From: Oscillospiraceae bacterium
GTDB taxonomy: Bacteria > Bacillota > Clostridia > Oscillospirales > Acutalibacteraceae
Assembly: GCA_003486665.1 (NCBI GenBank)
Contig: DNGF01000225.1
Span: 1-7,957 of the forward strand
Reading direction: 5' to 3'
Length of the DNA stretch: 7,957 nt
The notes under the pieces were generated by a model. It had not been told where the DNA came from and searched no databases. It saw nothing but the letters and a program-made list of their open reading frames with translations. Position 1 is the first letter of the stretch. Each line of letters starts with the position of its first letter. A program made the translations under genes and the position numbers. Positions 1-5,812 of this stretch are shown in pieces.

Positions 1-1765
1 GCAGAACGGTATTGTAATAGATATTCTTAAATGACGTACTGTTTTTCAACATTGAGTCAGACTGAAATCGCTGTTCCCAATCACGGTATGATGTCAGGGA
101 ATCCATAATCAAATTTGAGATTTCCTCTTCAGAGGCTTCTCCGGACTCCTTCAATTCATTAGCCCATCCATAATGAAGTTTTGCTTTCTGGAGACAATAG
201 TTAAGGCGATTTTCCTTGGAAATTCGCGAGTCGCTCAGGATTCTCTCAACCACCGGAATTGCTTCGCTGTATCGCTTCATTTTTGTAAGGAGAAATAGCA
301 CAGCAACATTACCTGTAATTCCGATCTTCTTATCAAGTTCACTTTTATATTTTAAATACATCTCATACGCTGTATTTATATAACTTTCATCTTTTCTATT
401 AGCCAAAGTACAGCAACAGTTAATGTACTCAGGAAGAGGAACAAGCGGATCTCTTTCTTCGGCAAGAGCCTTTTCAAAATATGAATAGCTCTCTTCAAAC
501 CTATTTTCATTGTTCGCATCGGCACAAATCCTTCTTGCTATCTGCAGGCTGCTTTCCGGCTTTGCCGCGCGCACATATTTTTCTTTAATCTCGGATGCCT
601 TATTCCCGATTGCCTTGAAATCTACAGTAAAGGTTGAGTCTATCGCGCTCAGATCACGGCTGGTGATTCGCTTGACCTTATGCAGAAGGTTAACATCGGC
701 GATGTCAGAATAAGCGAATTCATAATCAAAATCGCCGCTTCTTATTATGCCCTTTTCGTTAGCCCAGTTAAGATAAACAATTTCGCCCATACATATTTCG
801 GGAGAAGAATGCTCACCGGGGTCTTTATAATCAGGATCAAGTTTTTTAAAAAGATTTTCTATTTCCGAATCAGAAGAAAAGTCATCACACATAGCTTCCA
901 TCGTTTCTATATAGACTTTCGTTGAAGCATTCGTGGGAAAGCTTTTTTCGTTAAGTTTATAGACAAATTTAATGAGTTCCCTCATATAAGGATCAAGAAC
1001 TAAATCTCCATCTTTTTTTAAAGTTTTGATGATAGGATAAATATCATGTCTCATCGCTGCCTCAGCAAGGATTGCGTAAAGAACACTCTTGAAAGACTCA
1101 TCTTTTATTAATACCAATGCCGCAGAAGCGTACTCGGCGGATTTCCTTTTATCATCTTGCCTGTAATAGTAGACTGCCAAATAATCATATGCACAGGCAA
1201 ACTCAGCGGAATCATATAAAAACGCACTGTTGTCGGTTCTGCTCCTTGCCTGTAGGTCAAGCAAAAAACGATATGCGTTGGGCGATATTTCATAATCGGT
1301 ATAATAGAATGCGTCAAGCATTTTGTTTATTACATTGCCGCAGTCGTCGGCCGTATTGCTGTTTTTCAGCTTATTCATTATACTTTGATATCCGCTCTGT
1401 GCAATTCTTTTCTCTCCCCGGCTGAGGGAATTAAAGCGTTCGGTTAAAGCGCTGTCACTTTTTCGCGGGTAGGTAATATCCCTGTAAAAACTTAACGACG
1501 CAAGCTTTGGCTTTACCCGATCAGACGGCAGCACAGGCACGGCGGAAGTTTCTGACGGCATGGCGCCGCCGTCATTTTTAACAAAGAAGCTTGAAATGTC
1601 GTCATAAGAGAGAACGAGTTCGCCGGCACTTGTATTTATAGCTAAACATTCGTCATCTTTTTCGGTGATAACACCGCTGTATGTGGTCTTTGCGGCATCT
1701 TTCATTACGACATCTATTTTTGTTCCTGGAATCAGCGGCTTCAATCTTTTGGCTATCAGGCTCAT
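1..1765 (-). CDS. Helical-repeat (TPR-like) protein with Sm-like and cold-shock-like barrels, 3' end outside window
   Basis: Open from ATG at 1765 to the window edge, giving 588 codons without a stop. An AGGAGG SD lies at 1778-1783, 12 nt before the ATG, behind a good promoter. Residues about 10-62 form an alternating beta pattern (GTKIDVVM, YSGVITEKDDECLAI, LVLSYDDISSFFV) resembling an Sm/SH3-like small barrel. A Pro/Ser-rich linker follows at about 63-88. Residues 186-220 look like one TPR unit with small and aromatic residues in register. Residues 326-393 (MGEIVYLNWANEKGII, then DYEFAYSDI, then VDFKAIGNKASEI) follow the layout of a cold-shock domain, but most of the stacking aromatics of RNP1 and RNP2 are missing. 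From about 403 onward the protein is again helical and TPR-like. The two barrels suggest nucleic-acid or protein binding on a helical scaffold. No catalytic motif is visible. The reading frame is near certain, the domain readings are by eye, and the function is unknown. Confidence 0.9.
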   Translation of the reverse strand, partial: MSLIAKRLKPLIPGTKIDVVMKDAAKTTYSGVITEKDDECLAINTSAGELVLSYDDISSFFVKNDGGAMPSETSAVPVLPSDRVKPKLASLSFYRDITYPRKSDSALTERFNSLSRGEKRIAQSGYQSIMNKLKNSNTADDCGNVINKMLDAFYYTDYEISPNAYRFLLDLQARSRTDNSAFLYDSAEFACAYDYLAVYYYRQDDKRKSAEYASAALVLIKDESFKSVLYAILAEAAMRHDIYPIIKTLKKDGDLVLDPYMRELIKFVYKLNEKSFPTNASTKVYIETMEAMCDDFSSDSEIENLFKKLDPDYKDPGEHSSPEICMGEIVYLNWANEKGIIRSGDFDYEFAYSDIADVNLLHKVKRITSRDLSAIDSTFTVDFKAIGNKASEIKEKYVRAAKPESSLQIARRICADANNENRFEESYSYFEKALAEERDPLVPLPEYINCCCTLANRKDESYINTAYEMYLKYKSELDKKIGITGNVAVLFLLTKMKRYSEAIPVVERILSDSRISKENRLNYCLQKAKLHYGWANELKESGEASEEEISNLIMDSLTSYRDWEQRFQSDSMLKNSTSFKNIYYNTVL

Positions 1766-1802
1766 TTCTATTCTTTTCCTCCTAATTTCTATGTTAATGT
1801 TA

Positions 1803-1831
1803 ATTTTACCACATTCATCTGACTCTTTCAA
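1803..1831 (-). promoter_or_regulatory. Sigma-A-type promoter of the TPR-like gene
   Basis: On the minus strand, TTGAAA (1826-1831) is followed after exactly 17 nt by TAAAAT (1803-1808), and a TGG just before the -10 makes it an extended -10. Transcription would start near 1796, leaving a leader of about 30 nt that contains the AGGAGG SD. A second, weaker arrangement lies just upstream: TTGACA at 1862-1867 and TGC-TATATT at 1835-1840, but with a 21-nt spacer. This promoter suggests that the TPR-like gene can be expressed independently of the genes upstream. I see no terminator between 1879 and 1831, so read-through is also possible. Confidence 0.7.
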
Positions 1832-1878
1832 CAGAATATAGCAAAAAATTATTTCTTTTTCTGTCAAAAATTTTTATT

Positions 1879-2055
1879 TTAATTCTGCTTGTCCCCCTTA
1901 GTTTTTTTCAAATATTCTTCTGTCGCCTCGAAAAAATTTTTTCTGATTTCTATGGTATCAATTACATCTTCGGGTTCGTGAAACTCCAATAAAATTGTTT
2001 CGTGTTTTTCACTGTTGGGCCTTTTCGCAGACTTATTTTTTTCGTTTAACTCCAT
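1879..2055 (-). CDS. Small charged hypothetical protein, 58 aa
   Basis: ATG at 2055 has an AGGAGG SD at 2064-2069 with an 8-nt spacing, and TAA ends the frame at 1879. The gene begins 19 bp after the ATPase stop, so it reads as the last member of that series. The product is very hydrophilic, with a Lys/Glu/Asn-rich start (MELNEKNKSAKRPNSEK), a short hydrophobic strand (ETILLEF), and a predicted helix ending in EEYLKKTKGDKQN. It has no Cys, no Trp, no signal peptide and no membrane segment. I do not recognise the family. Position alone would fit a small accessory factor or adaptor for the upstream ATPase. It is followed by 113 bp of AT-rich spacer with no hairpin terminator. The excellent SD makes translation likely despite the small size. 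Confidence 0.75.
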   Translation of the reverse strand: MELNEKNKSAKRPNSEKHETILLEFHEPEDVIDTIEIRKNFFEATEEYLKKTKGDKQN

Positions 2056-2074
2056 AATCTGTGCCTCCTTATTT

Positions 2075-3325
2075 TTAAGCGATTATTTCATCAATGCTTT
2101 TCTGAGAGTTCATGAACTCCCTATACAAAGGATCTTTAAATGTTTCGAAACGTGGAATAAAAATCGGCTTTTCGCCGGAGCGAAACACAAACGCTTTTCC
2201 GACCGGACAGAACAAAACATCTTCAATAGGCAGGTTGCTCATTTCGGAAATTAACATTGCCGTTTTTCTGTTGAGTCCACCGGGGAAATAAACCATAGAC
2301 GAGCAGTTATCTTGAATAGTGTGAGCCTTATCTGCGCCATAGGTATCATACAGCTGTGATAAAGACTGACAGTTCATAACCGCGCTGATCCCCGCCTCCC
2401 TGAATGTTGAGATCGTTTTATCAAAATTCGATATTGGAAATCCACATGAAAAATCGTCAAAATAAAGTTTTACCGGTCGCGGAAGTTTGTTGCCCGGCTG
2501 TTTCTCAGCAAACTCCAATAGGCTTCTAATTGCGATGTTAAATATGATGTTTGAAAACGCGTATTGTGAAACTCGTGTGGGACTTGTGAGAATGAATATC
2601 GCCGTTTTTTCGGTCGCAAACTTTTCAAAATCCACGTACGAATTTTCATTCATTGCATTTTGAATTGAGGTCGGGAATGCGGTCTGAATTGATTTTTCCA
2701 GTGAATCCCTAACGCACGCGGCCGTGCGGTATGGAAGCATCTTAAATGACAAAAGTTTTTTTGCGGCAAGGGAATTCGGATATCGCATTTTCAAATCTTG
2801 AAAAGCCTCCTCCATGGAGGTCACTATTGAGTATCCGTCTTGTACTACCTCCAGTTTGTAGAATGTGTCAATTACTCGTTTCATTTTCGGGAAGTGCTTG
2901 GTTAATTTTTCGTACTCCATTAACCCGGTGAGCAGTGTTTCTGCTGCGTCCAACCAATACGGATCGAAATTATGAGCCGTACAGTAGTCCTGATTTGATC
3001 GCACGATTTGTCTGGCAAGCTCCTGGGTATCATTTTCCGAAACGGCATACTGAAGCAAATCCGGCAAGCGGTCACTTTCTTCCGGATTAGAGAGATTCCA
3101 GAAAAACGTCTTATACCCACGCTTCTTAAAGTATGCAACAGCGTTTTGGACCAGTGTTTTCTTTGCAAACGTCGCAATGAAACTGCTTTCTTCGGTATTA
3201 TAGAGCGTTGGGAGCAGACAAGAAATTGTCTTTCCGGTGCCTGTGCCGCCTAAAACGAGAATGTTATTGTTGGGACCGACATTTCCGTCAACTATCAAGT
3301 CTTTTGCAAATACTGTTTTATCCAA
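2075..3325 (-). CDS. VirD4/TraG-family ATPase (type IV coupling protein-like), no membrane domain
   Basis: The 416-aa product matches the soluble ATPase core of VirD4/TraG coupling proteins, the hexameric motors that feed DNA or protein substrates to type IV secretion channels. Walker A is GGTGTGKT at residues 26-33. The all-alpha domain is marked by DPYWLDAAETLLTGL at 121-135. Walker B is VKLYFDDF at 295-302. The following FDKTISTFREAGISAVMNCQ and TIQDNCSS segments match the family's IRSREISxxxxxQ and DNC patterns. Family members are usually about 550-650 aa with two N-terminal membrane helices. Here the protein starts directly before Walker A and has no hydrophobic anchor. The expected Walker B Asp-Glu is Asp-Asp. 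The start is TTG at 3325: an AGGAGG SD lies 8 nt upstream, and the frame has a TAG a little further upstream with no ATG between. The gene begins 13 bp after the ClpP-like gene. Family assignment is firm; the role and substrate are open. Confidence 0.88.
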   Translation of the reverse strand: MDKTVFAKDLIVDGNVGPNNNILVLGGTGTGKTISCLLPTLYNTEESSFIATFAKKTLVQNAVAYFKKRGYKTFFWNLSNPEESDRLPDLLQYAVSENDTQELARQIVRSNQDYCTAHNFDPYWLDAAETLLTGLMEYEKLTKHFPKMKRVIDTFYKLEVVQDGYSIVTSMEEAFQDLKMRYPNSLAAKKLLSFKMLPYRTAACVRDSLEKSIQTAFPTSIQNAMNENSYVDFEKFATEKTAIFILTSPTRVSQYAFSNIIFNIAIRSLLEFAEKQPGNKLPRPVKLYFDDFSCGFPISNFDKTISTFREAGISAVMNCQSLSQLYDTYGADKAHTIQDNCSSMVYFPGGLNRKTAMLISEMSNLPIEDVLFCPVGKAFVFRSGEKPIFIPRFETFKDPLYREFMNSQKSIDEIIA

Positions 3326-3333
3326 GCTAAAAA

Positions 3334-3341
3334 CCTCCTTA
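3334..3341 (-). promoter_or_regulatory. SD of the ATPase gene overlapping the ClpP-like stop codon
   Basis: On the minus strand, the TAA that stops the ClpP-like gene (3339-3341) shares its last base with AGGAGG (3334-3339), which is the SD for the TTG start at 3325. Ribosomes finishing the peptidase gene therefore terminate on the SD of the motor gene. This arrangement is typical of translational coupling and fixes the unusual TTG start. Confidence 0.8.
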
Positions 3342-3917
3342 TGTAAACGAATATTCTATATGATCGACCAAACCGAAATCAAGTGCCTGATCAGCGGTAA
3401 AATACCTCTCCTCTGCCATTGCGGCGGCAATCTCATCCTCGGTTTTGCCCGTGTCTTTCGACAGAAGCTCCACAAAAAGCCCTTGAGTCTGCAGCACCTC
3501 TTCCGCCTTACGTCTGACGGCGCTCGCACTGCCGTCGCATCCTCCCACGGAGATGACCTCATGAATAAAGACTTTGGAATTCGGGGTTATATACCTGTTG
3601 CCATCTTTTCCCCCTGAGAGAATCACCGCAGCCATCGACGCGGCAATGCCGACACAGTGAAGCTTAACATCCACCGAGGATGAAATTGCGTTTATGATAT
3701 CTCTGATCGCAAGCCCGGCAGTGACATCTCCGCCTGAGGAGTTGATGTAAACGTCAATCGGATCATTCTCCTTGCTCAAAAGCAGAATTGACTTTGTAAA
3801 ATCGTTTGCTGATTGTGAATTAATTTCACCCTCGATAAATATTTTCCTTTCCGCAAACAAAAGGCTCTCGATGGGTACGAGTGTAGTTGAATTGCTTCCT
3901 CTGTATAAGATATTCAT
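3339..3917 (-). CDS. ClpP-like serine peptidase
   Basis: The 192-aa product is full length for ClpP (about 190-200 aa). The N-terminal LLFAERKIFIEGEIN segment corresponds to the family's LLKERIIFLxGxI. DVYINSSGGDVTAGLAI at 55-69 is the oxyanion/handle region, with Ser where housekeeping ClpP usually has Pro. The nucleophile is Ser94 in GIAASMAA, and the histidine is His119 in VFIHE, where the usual form is MIHQP. At the position of the catalytic Asp (the RD of ERDRFL in E. coli) the protein reads EERYFTADQA, so Glu170 stands in for Asp and Glu169 for the oligomer-sensing Arg. ATG at 3917 has an AGGAGG SD (3926-3931) at 8 nt. No ClpX, ClpA or ClpC gene is nearby, and the next gene is the VirD4-like ATPase. 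ClpP-like proteins also occur in phages and mobile elements, so this is probably not the cell's main ClpP. Fold assignment is firm; activity is plausible but untested because of the Glu. Confidence 0.92.
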   Translation of the reverse strand: MNILYRGSNSTTLVPIESLLFAERKIFIEGEINSQSANDFTKSILLLSKENDPIDVYINSSGGDVTAGLAIRDIINAISSSVDVKLHCVGIAASMAAVILSGGKDGNRYITPNSKVFIHEVISVGGCDGSASAVRRKAEEVLQTQGLFVELLSKDTGKTEDEIAAAMAEERYFTADQALDFGLVDHIEYSFT

Positions 3918-3939
3918 TTTATAATCCTCCTTTTAATGT

Positions 3940-3964
3940 GCCGCCCCCGATTTACGGGAGCGGC
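3940..3964 (-). other. Strong intergenic RNA hairpin between secreted-protein and ClpP-like genes
   Basis: A GC-rich 10-bp stem (3940-3949 pairing with 3955-3964) closes a 5-nt loop. In the minus-strand transcript the single non-Watson-Crick pair is a G-U wobble, while on the plus strand it would be a C-A mismatch. The structure therefore fits best in the transcript of these genes. No U-run follows, since the next bases lead straight into the SD of the ClpP-like gene, so it is not a normal intrinsic terminator. A transcript-end stabiliser, RNase processing barrier or partial attenuator would fit. Confidence 0.6.
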
Positions 3965-3981
3965 TTTCCCTTGAACGTTCG

Positions 3982-5481
3982 TTAGCCAATATAGGAGTTC
4001 TTTGAACAATTGATCGCCCATTTTTGACAAGCGCCAATATTGTTAAAATCTGAACTATTTCCCATGATCGTGTTAGGATATTTCTTTTTTGCAATATATA
4101 CTCTGTATTCAAGATAATTGCTGCCAAGTTTAAGTGTATCGCCGCTCTTTATGTCGCCCTCCCAAAGCCATGCTCCGGATGCGGACCTGAGCGTAATGTG
4201 CATCTGTCCGTTGCTCTTCCAGCCCATCGCATCATATGTATAGATCTTTATGCTGGCATCTCCGACATTCTTGTTAAGCTTAATTGTTGTATAACCGTAG
4301 GCAGTGTATCCGCTGTCAAACATACCCGTCTGCCACTTGGATGCGTTACTTACTTTTATTGTCACGCTCTTGCTTCTGCCATCGGGAGTCTTAACGGTAA
4401 TCGTTGCAGTACCTGCACTTTTGGCGGTCATTTTGCCGTTTTGGTTAATCGCAATAACACTACTGTTTGAAGTGTACCACTTAAACTGTGATGTATTGTT
4501 GGGATAAGCCTGTGCGCGGAGGTAATATACATCACCGACAGTAGGATAGTTATAAAGATACGAGCTGTAAATTTCAACCCCATATTTTTCCCAGACCGCA
4601 TAAAGAGTAACATTGTTTCTGAGTCCGACACTTCCGCCGGGATAGAAGGAGGGTTTTGTCGCATTACGGTCTGTAGACCATCCGAGGAAGGTGTATCCCG
4701 ACCTTGACGGCTTTTCGTAGCGAAGACGGAATGCTGAATTCGCCTTAACTCTTTGCGAAGCGGGTGCGTTATAGCCGCCGTTTGCGTTATATGTAAGCGT
4801 GTAATAAGCTGAAGAGGAATCTTCCTTTACGGTAATGCTTCTTGTGTTTGTTCCGGAGAGCGCACCGGTAATTTTACACTGTATCTTCCATGTACCGGCT
4901 ACATCAAGCTTTCGACCGATCCAGTTGACACAGCAATTGTTATAAGTATATGAATATGCGAGCGAGCCGTTCGGCCTATAAATGGAAAGCGTCATATTGC
5001 AGACCTTACTGCTGTATGTATTATAAAGATTGCCGTTTGCATCCTGGAGAGCGCCCCAAATATAAATAAATGATCCCTTTGTAAATGTCGATGACTCATA
5101 CTGCTTTGCCTGTGAAAGTGAATAGCCGGATCCTCTGGTGGAAGCAAAAACATTATTGTATGTAGCCCTTGAAGCACTGCTGTTTGAACCCTTGTAACTA
5201 CAGTAATCAAGGCATACCCAGCCGCTTCTTGTGCCATTTGTGCAACGAATAGAGGATGTATAGCCCCAATTGCTTCTGATTTTTGTAACGTTGAACGTAA
5301 CCCCTCTCGAAGCTGCACCAACTTTTGAATATGACGTTCCGGGACCGCTTCTAACGTTGATTCCGTTGCTTTCCGAAACGCTGTACTTGCCTGTTGAATA
5401 CGAAGCCGCACTTGCGGAAATTGCCAATGAAGTAAAAACTGTCATAATAACGAGAATGATTGAAATAATTTTCTTTGTCAT
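3982..5481 (-). CDS. Secreted multidomain protein: SH3, Listeria/Bacteroides-type repeat, Big2 Ig-like domain
   Basis: The 499-aa product has a clear signal peptide: KK, then a hydrophobic core at about 5-20, with likely cleavage after ASA near residue 25. Residues about 32-97 are a bacterial SH3 domain (INVRSGPGTSYSKVG, then SGWVCLDYC), a module often binding peptidoglycan. Residues about 105-220 are a beta-rich, probably Ig-like stretch. Residues 227-298 are a Listeria/Bacteroides (Flg_new/InlB B-type) repeat (YTLTYNANGG, GYTFLGWST, VTLYAVWE). Residues about 308-377 are a Big2 domain (FKWYTSNSSVIAINQNGKMTAKSAGTATITV). The remaining 120 residues are beta-rich and unassigned. No LPXTG, membrane anchor or enzyme motif is visible, so it is probably a secreted or wall-associated binding protein. 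Nine cysteines lie outside the signal peptide (80, 90, 94, 161, 183, 184, 202, 485, 492). The SD GGAGG (5491-5495) is 9 nt from the ATG. It is the first large gene of the minus-strand series. Confidence 0.92.
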   Translation of the reverse strand: MTKKIISIILVIMTVFTSLAISASAASYSTGKYSVSESNGINVRSGPGTSYSKVGAASRGVTFNVTKIRSNWGYTSSIRCTNGTRSGWVCLDYCSYKGSNSSASRATYNNVFASTRGSGYSLSQAKQYESSTFTKGSFIYIWGALQDANGNLYNTYSSKVCNMTLSIYRPNGSLAYSYTYNNCCVNWIGRKLDVAGTWKIQCKITGALSGTNTRSITVKEDSSSAYYTLTYNANGGYNAPASQRVKANSAFRLRYEKPSRSGYTFLGWSTDRNATKPSFYPGGSVGLRNNVTLYAVWEKYGVEIYSSYLYNYPTVGDVYYLRAQAYPNNTSQFKWYTSNSSVIAINQNGKMTAKSAGTATITVKTPDGRSKSVTIKVSNASKWQTGMFDSGYTAYGYTTIKLNKNVGDASIKIYTYDAMGWKSNGQMHITLRSASGAWLWEGDIKSGDTLKLGSNYLEYRVYIAKKKYPNTIMGNSSDFNNIGACQKWAINCSKNSYIG

Positions 5482-5505
5482 TATAAAATTCCTCCAAATA
5501 ATTTT

Positions 5506-5586
5506 TTACTGTTTGACTGAACCTTCCTCTGCCTCAAATTGAAAGGTCAAAGAGGCCGATCTCTTGCGTGCATTCTCATAAAGCAT
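5506..5586 (-). CDS. Possible leader ORF upstream of the secreted-protein gene (26 aa, or 10 aa in another frame)
   Basis: A strong SD (AAGGAGG, core 5589-5594) sits in the leader with no long gene behind it. Two overlapping starts follow. ATG at 5586 gives 26 residues (MLYENARKRSASL..., ending EEGSVKQ) with a stop at 5506, but it is only 2 nt from the SD. ATG at 5579 gives the decapeptide MRMHARDRPL with a stop at 5547 and a near-ideal 9-nt spacing. The SD quality suggests something is translated here, perhaps an Arg-rich leader peptide that controls the hairpins it overlaps. Neither peptide is recognised. The whole ORF could be chance behind an SD-like purine run. Confidence 0.3.
   Translation of the reverse strand: MLYENARKRSASLTFQFEAEEGSVKQ
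5531..5565 (-). promoter_or_regulatory. Two mutually exclusive leader hairpins, attenuator-like
   Basis: Hairpin A pairs 5550-5554 with 5561-5565 (AAGAG/CTCTT, 6-nt loop). Hairpin B pairs 5531-5535 with 5552-5556 (GCCTC/GAGGC), with an inner TTGA/TCAA stem (5539-5542 with 5547-5550) closing a 4-nt loop. They share bases 5550-5554, so they cannot both form, and both are overlapped by the short leader ORFs. Neither is followed by a U-run or reaches the SD at 5491-5495, so the mode of control, if any, is unclear. Confidence 0.3.
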
Positions 5587-5632
5587 CTCCTCCTTATCTG
5601 CAAAATCAATTTTGATGTCTATAGCCTATCAG

Positions 5633-5660
5633 ATACTATTCTAACCGACAATATCGTTAA
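5633..5660 (-). promoter_or_regulatory. Candidate promoter of the minus-strand series
   Basis: On the minus strand, TTAACG (5655-5660) and TAGTAT (5633-5638) are separated by 16 nt. Each matches 4 of 6 bases of the sigma-A consensus. The spacer contains the full 12-bp word ATTGTCGGTTAG, where a bound repressor would exclude RNA polymerase. Transcription would start near 5626, giving a leader of about 145 nt that carries the tiny ORF and hairpins. The boxes are weak, so the promoter may need activation or may lie elsewhere in the spacer. Confidence 0.4.
5641..5652 (-). repeat. Operator-like word ATTGTCGGTTAG, inverted copy
   Basis: This is a perfect 12-bp copy, on the minus strand, of the word at 5803-5814 on the plus strand, about 150 bp away. 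It lies in the spacer of the candidate minus promoter. The neighbouring bases extend it into an imperfect palindrome (AAC-C-GA-CAATA-TC-GTT, 5643-5658). Placement at both sides of a divergent region suggests a shared regulator; no regulator gene is visible in the window. Confidence 0.55.
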
Positions 5661-5703
5661 AAATTTTTTATTTCCTTCCCGGTTAGCTTTTTGAATCTGA
5701 TTG

Positions 5704-5732
5704 TTGCGTTTTTCACAAATCCATGCTACAAT
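5704..5732 (+). promoter_or_regulatory. Extended -10 promoter of the large plus-strand gene
   Basis: TTGCGT (5704-5709), then a 17-nt spacer, then TACAAT (5727-5732) preceded by TGC form an extended -10 promoter with a strong -10 and a weak -35. The predicted start near 5739 gives a leader of about 90 nt. That leader contains a weak hairpin with a T-run and the tandem 13-bp repeats. Confidence 0.55.
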
Positions 5733-5734
5733 AT

Positions 5735-5775
5735 ATTGGTCAAATTGCCAAAAAGACAAACCAATCGCCTTTTTT
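5735..5775 (+). promoter_or_regulatory. Weak hairpin followed by a T-run in the leader of the plus-strand gene
   Basis: ATTGGT (5735-5740) can pair with ACCAAT (5760-5765), and six T residues follow at 5770-5775. The order, hairpin then T-run ahead of the start codon, is that of an attenuator. However, the stem is only 6 bp with a 19-nt loop, and four bases separate it from the T-run, so it would be unstable. Confidence 0.2.
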
Positions 5776-5786
5776 CAATTATTTTT

Positions 5787-5812
5787 TTAATTGTCGGTTT
5801 TAATTGTCGGTT
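5787..5812 (+). repeat. Perfect tandem 13-bp direct repeat before the large plus-strand gene
   Basis: TTAATTGTCGGTT occurs twice back to back (5787-5799 and 5800-5812). The second copy continues into AG to complete the 12-bp word found inverted at 5641-5652, and that AG begins the AGGGGG SD of the downstream gene. The repeats lie downstream of the predicted transcription start. They could be roadblock operators, sites for an RNA-binding protein over the SD, or a recent slippage duplication. Confidence 0.7.

Noticed and set aside
510..925. Two overlapping plus-strand frames of 67 and 81 aa
   Set aside because: Both are antisense to the TPR-like gene, including its cold-shock-like segment, and lack SDs.
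1230..1238. TTGTCGGTT, a partial match to the repeated operator-like word
   Set aside because: A 9-bp match inside a coding region with no promoter features, so most simply chance.
1117..1425. 102-aa plus-strand frame
   Set aside because: Antisense to the continuous TPR-like gene. The composition (His, Arg, Cys and Ser rich) is that of a shadow frame.
1862..1867. Perfect TTGACA box on the minus strand
   Set aside because: The nearest good -10 (TATATT at 1835-1840) is 21 nt away, too long for a standard promoter. The TTGAAA/TAAAAT pair just downstream has ideal 17-nt spacing.
1866..1881. Possible terminator after the 58-aa gene (A-run/T-run palindrome)
   Set aside because: The palindrome is purely A and T with no GC stem, so it would not form a stable terminator hairpin.
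3237..3617. 126-aa plus-strand frame
   Set aside because: It runs antisense across the ClpP-like and ATPase genes, both of which have clear family motifs and SDs. No SD or family pattern supports the plus frame.
4992..5411. 139-aa minus-strand frame
   Set aside because: Lies in another frame inside the secreted-protein gene, whose signal peptide and SH3 domain are unambiguous over the same bases.
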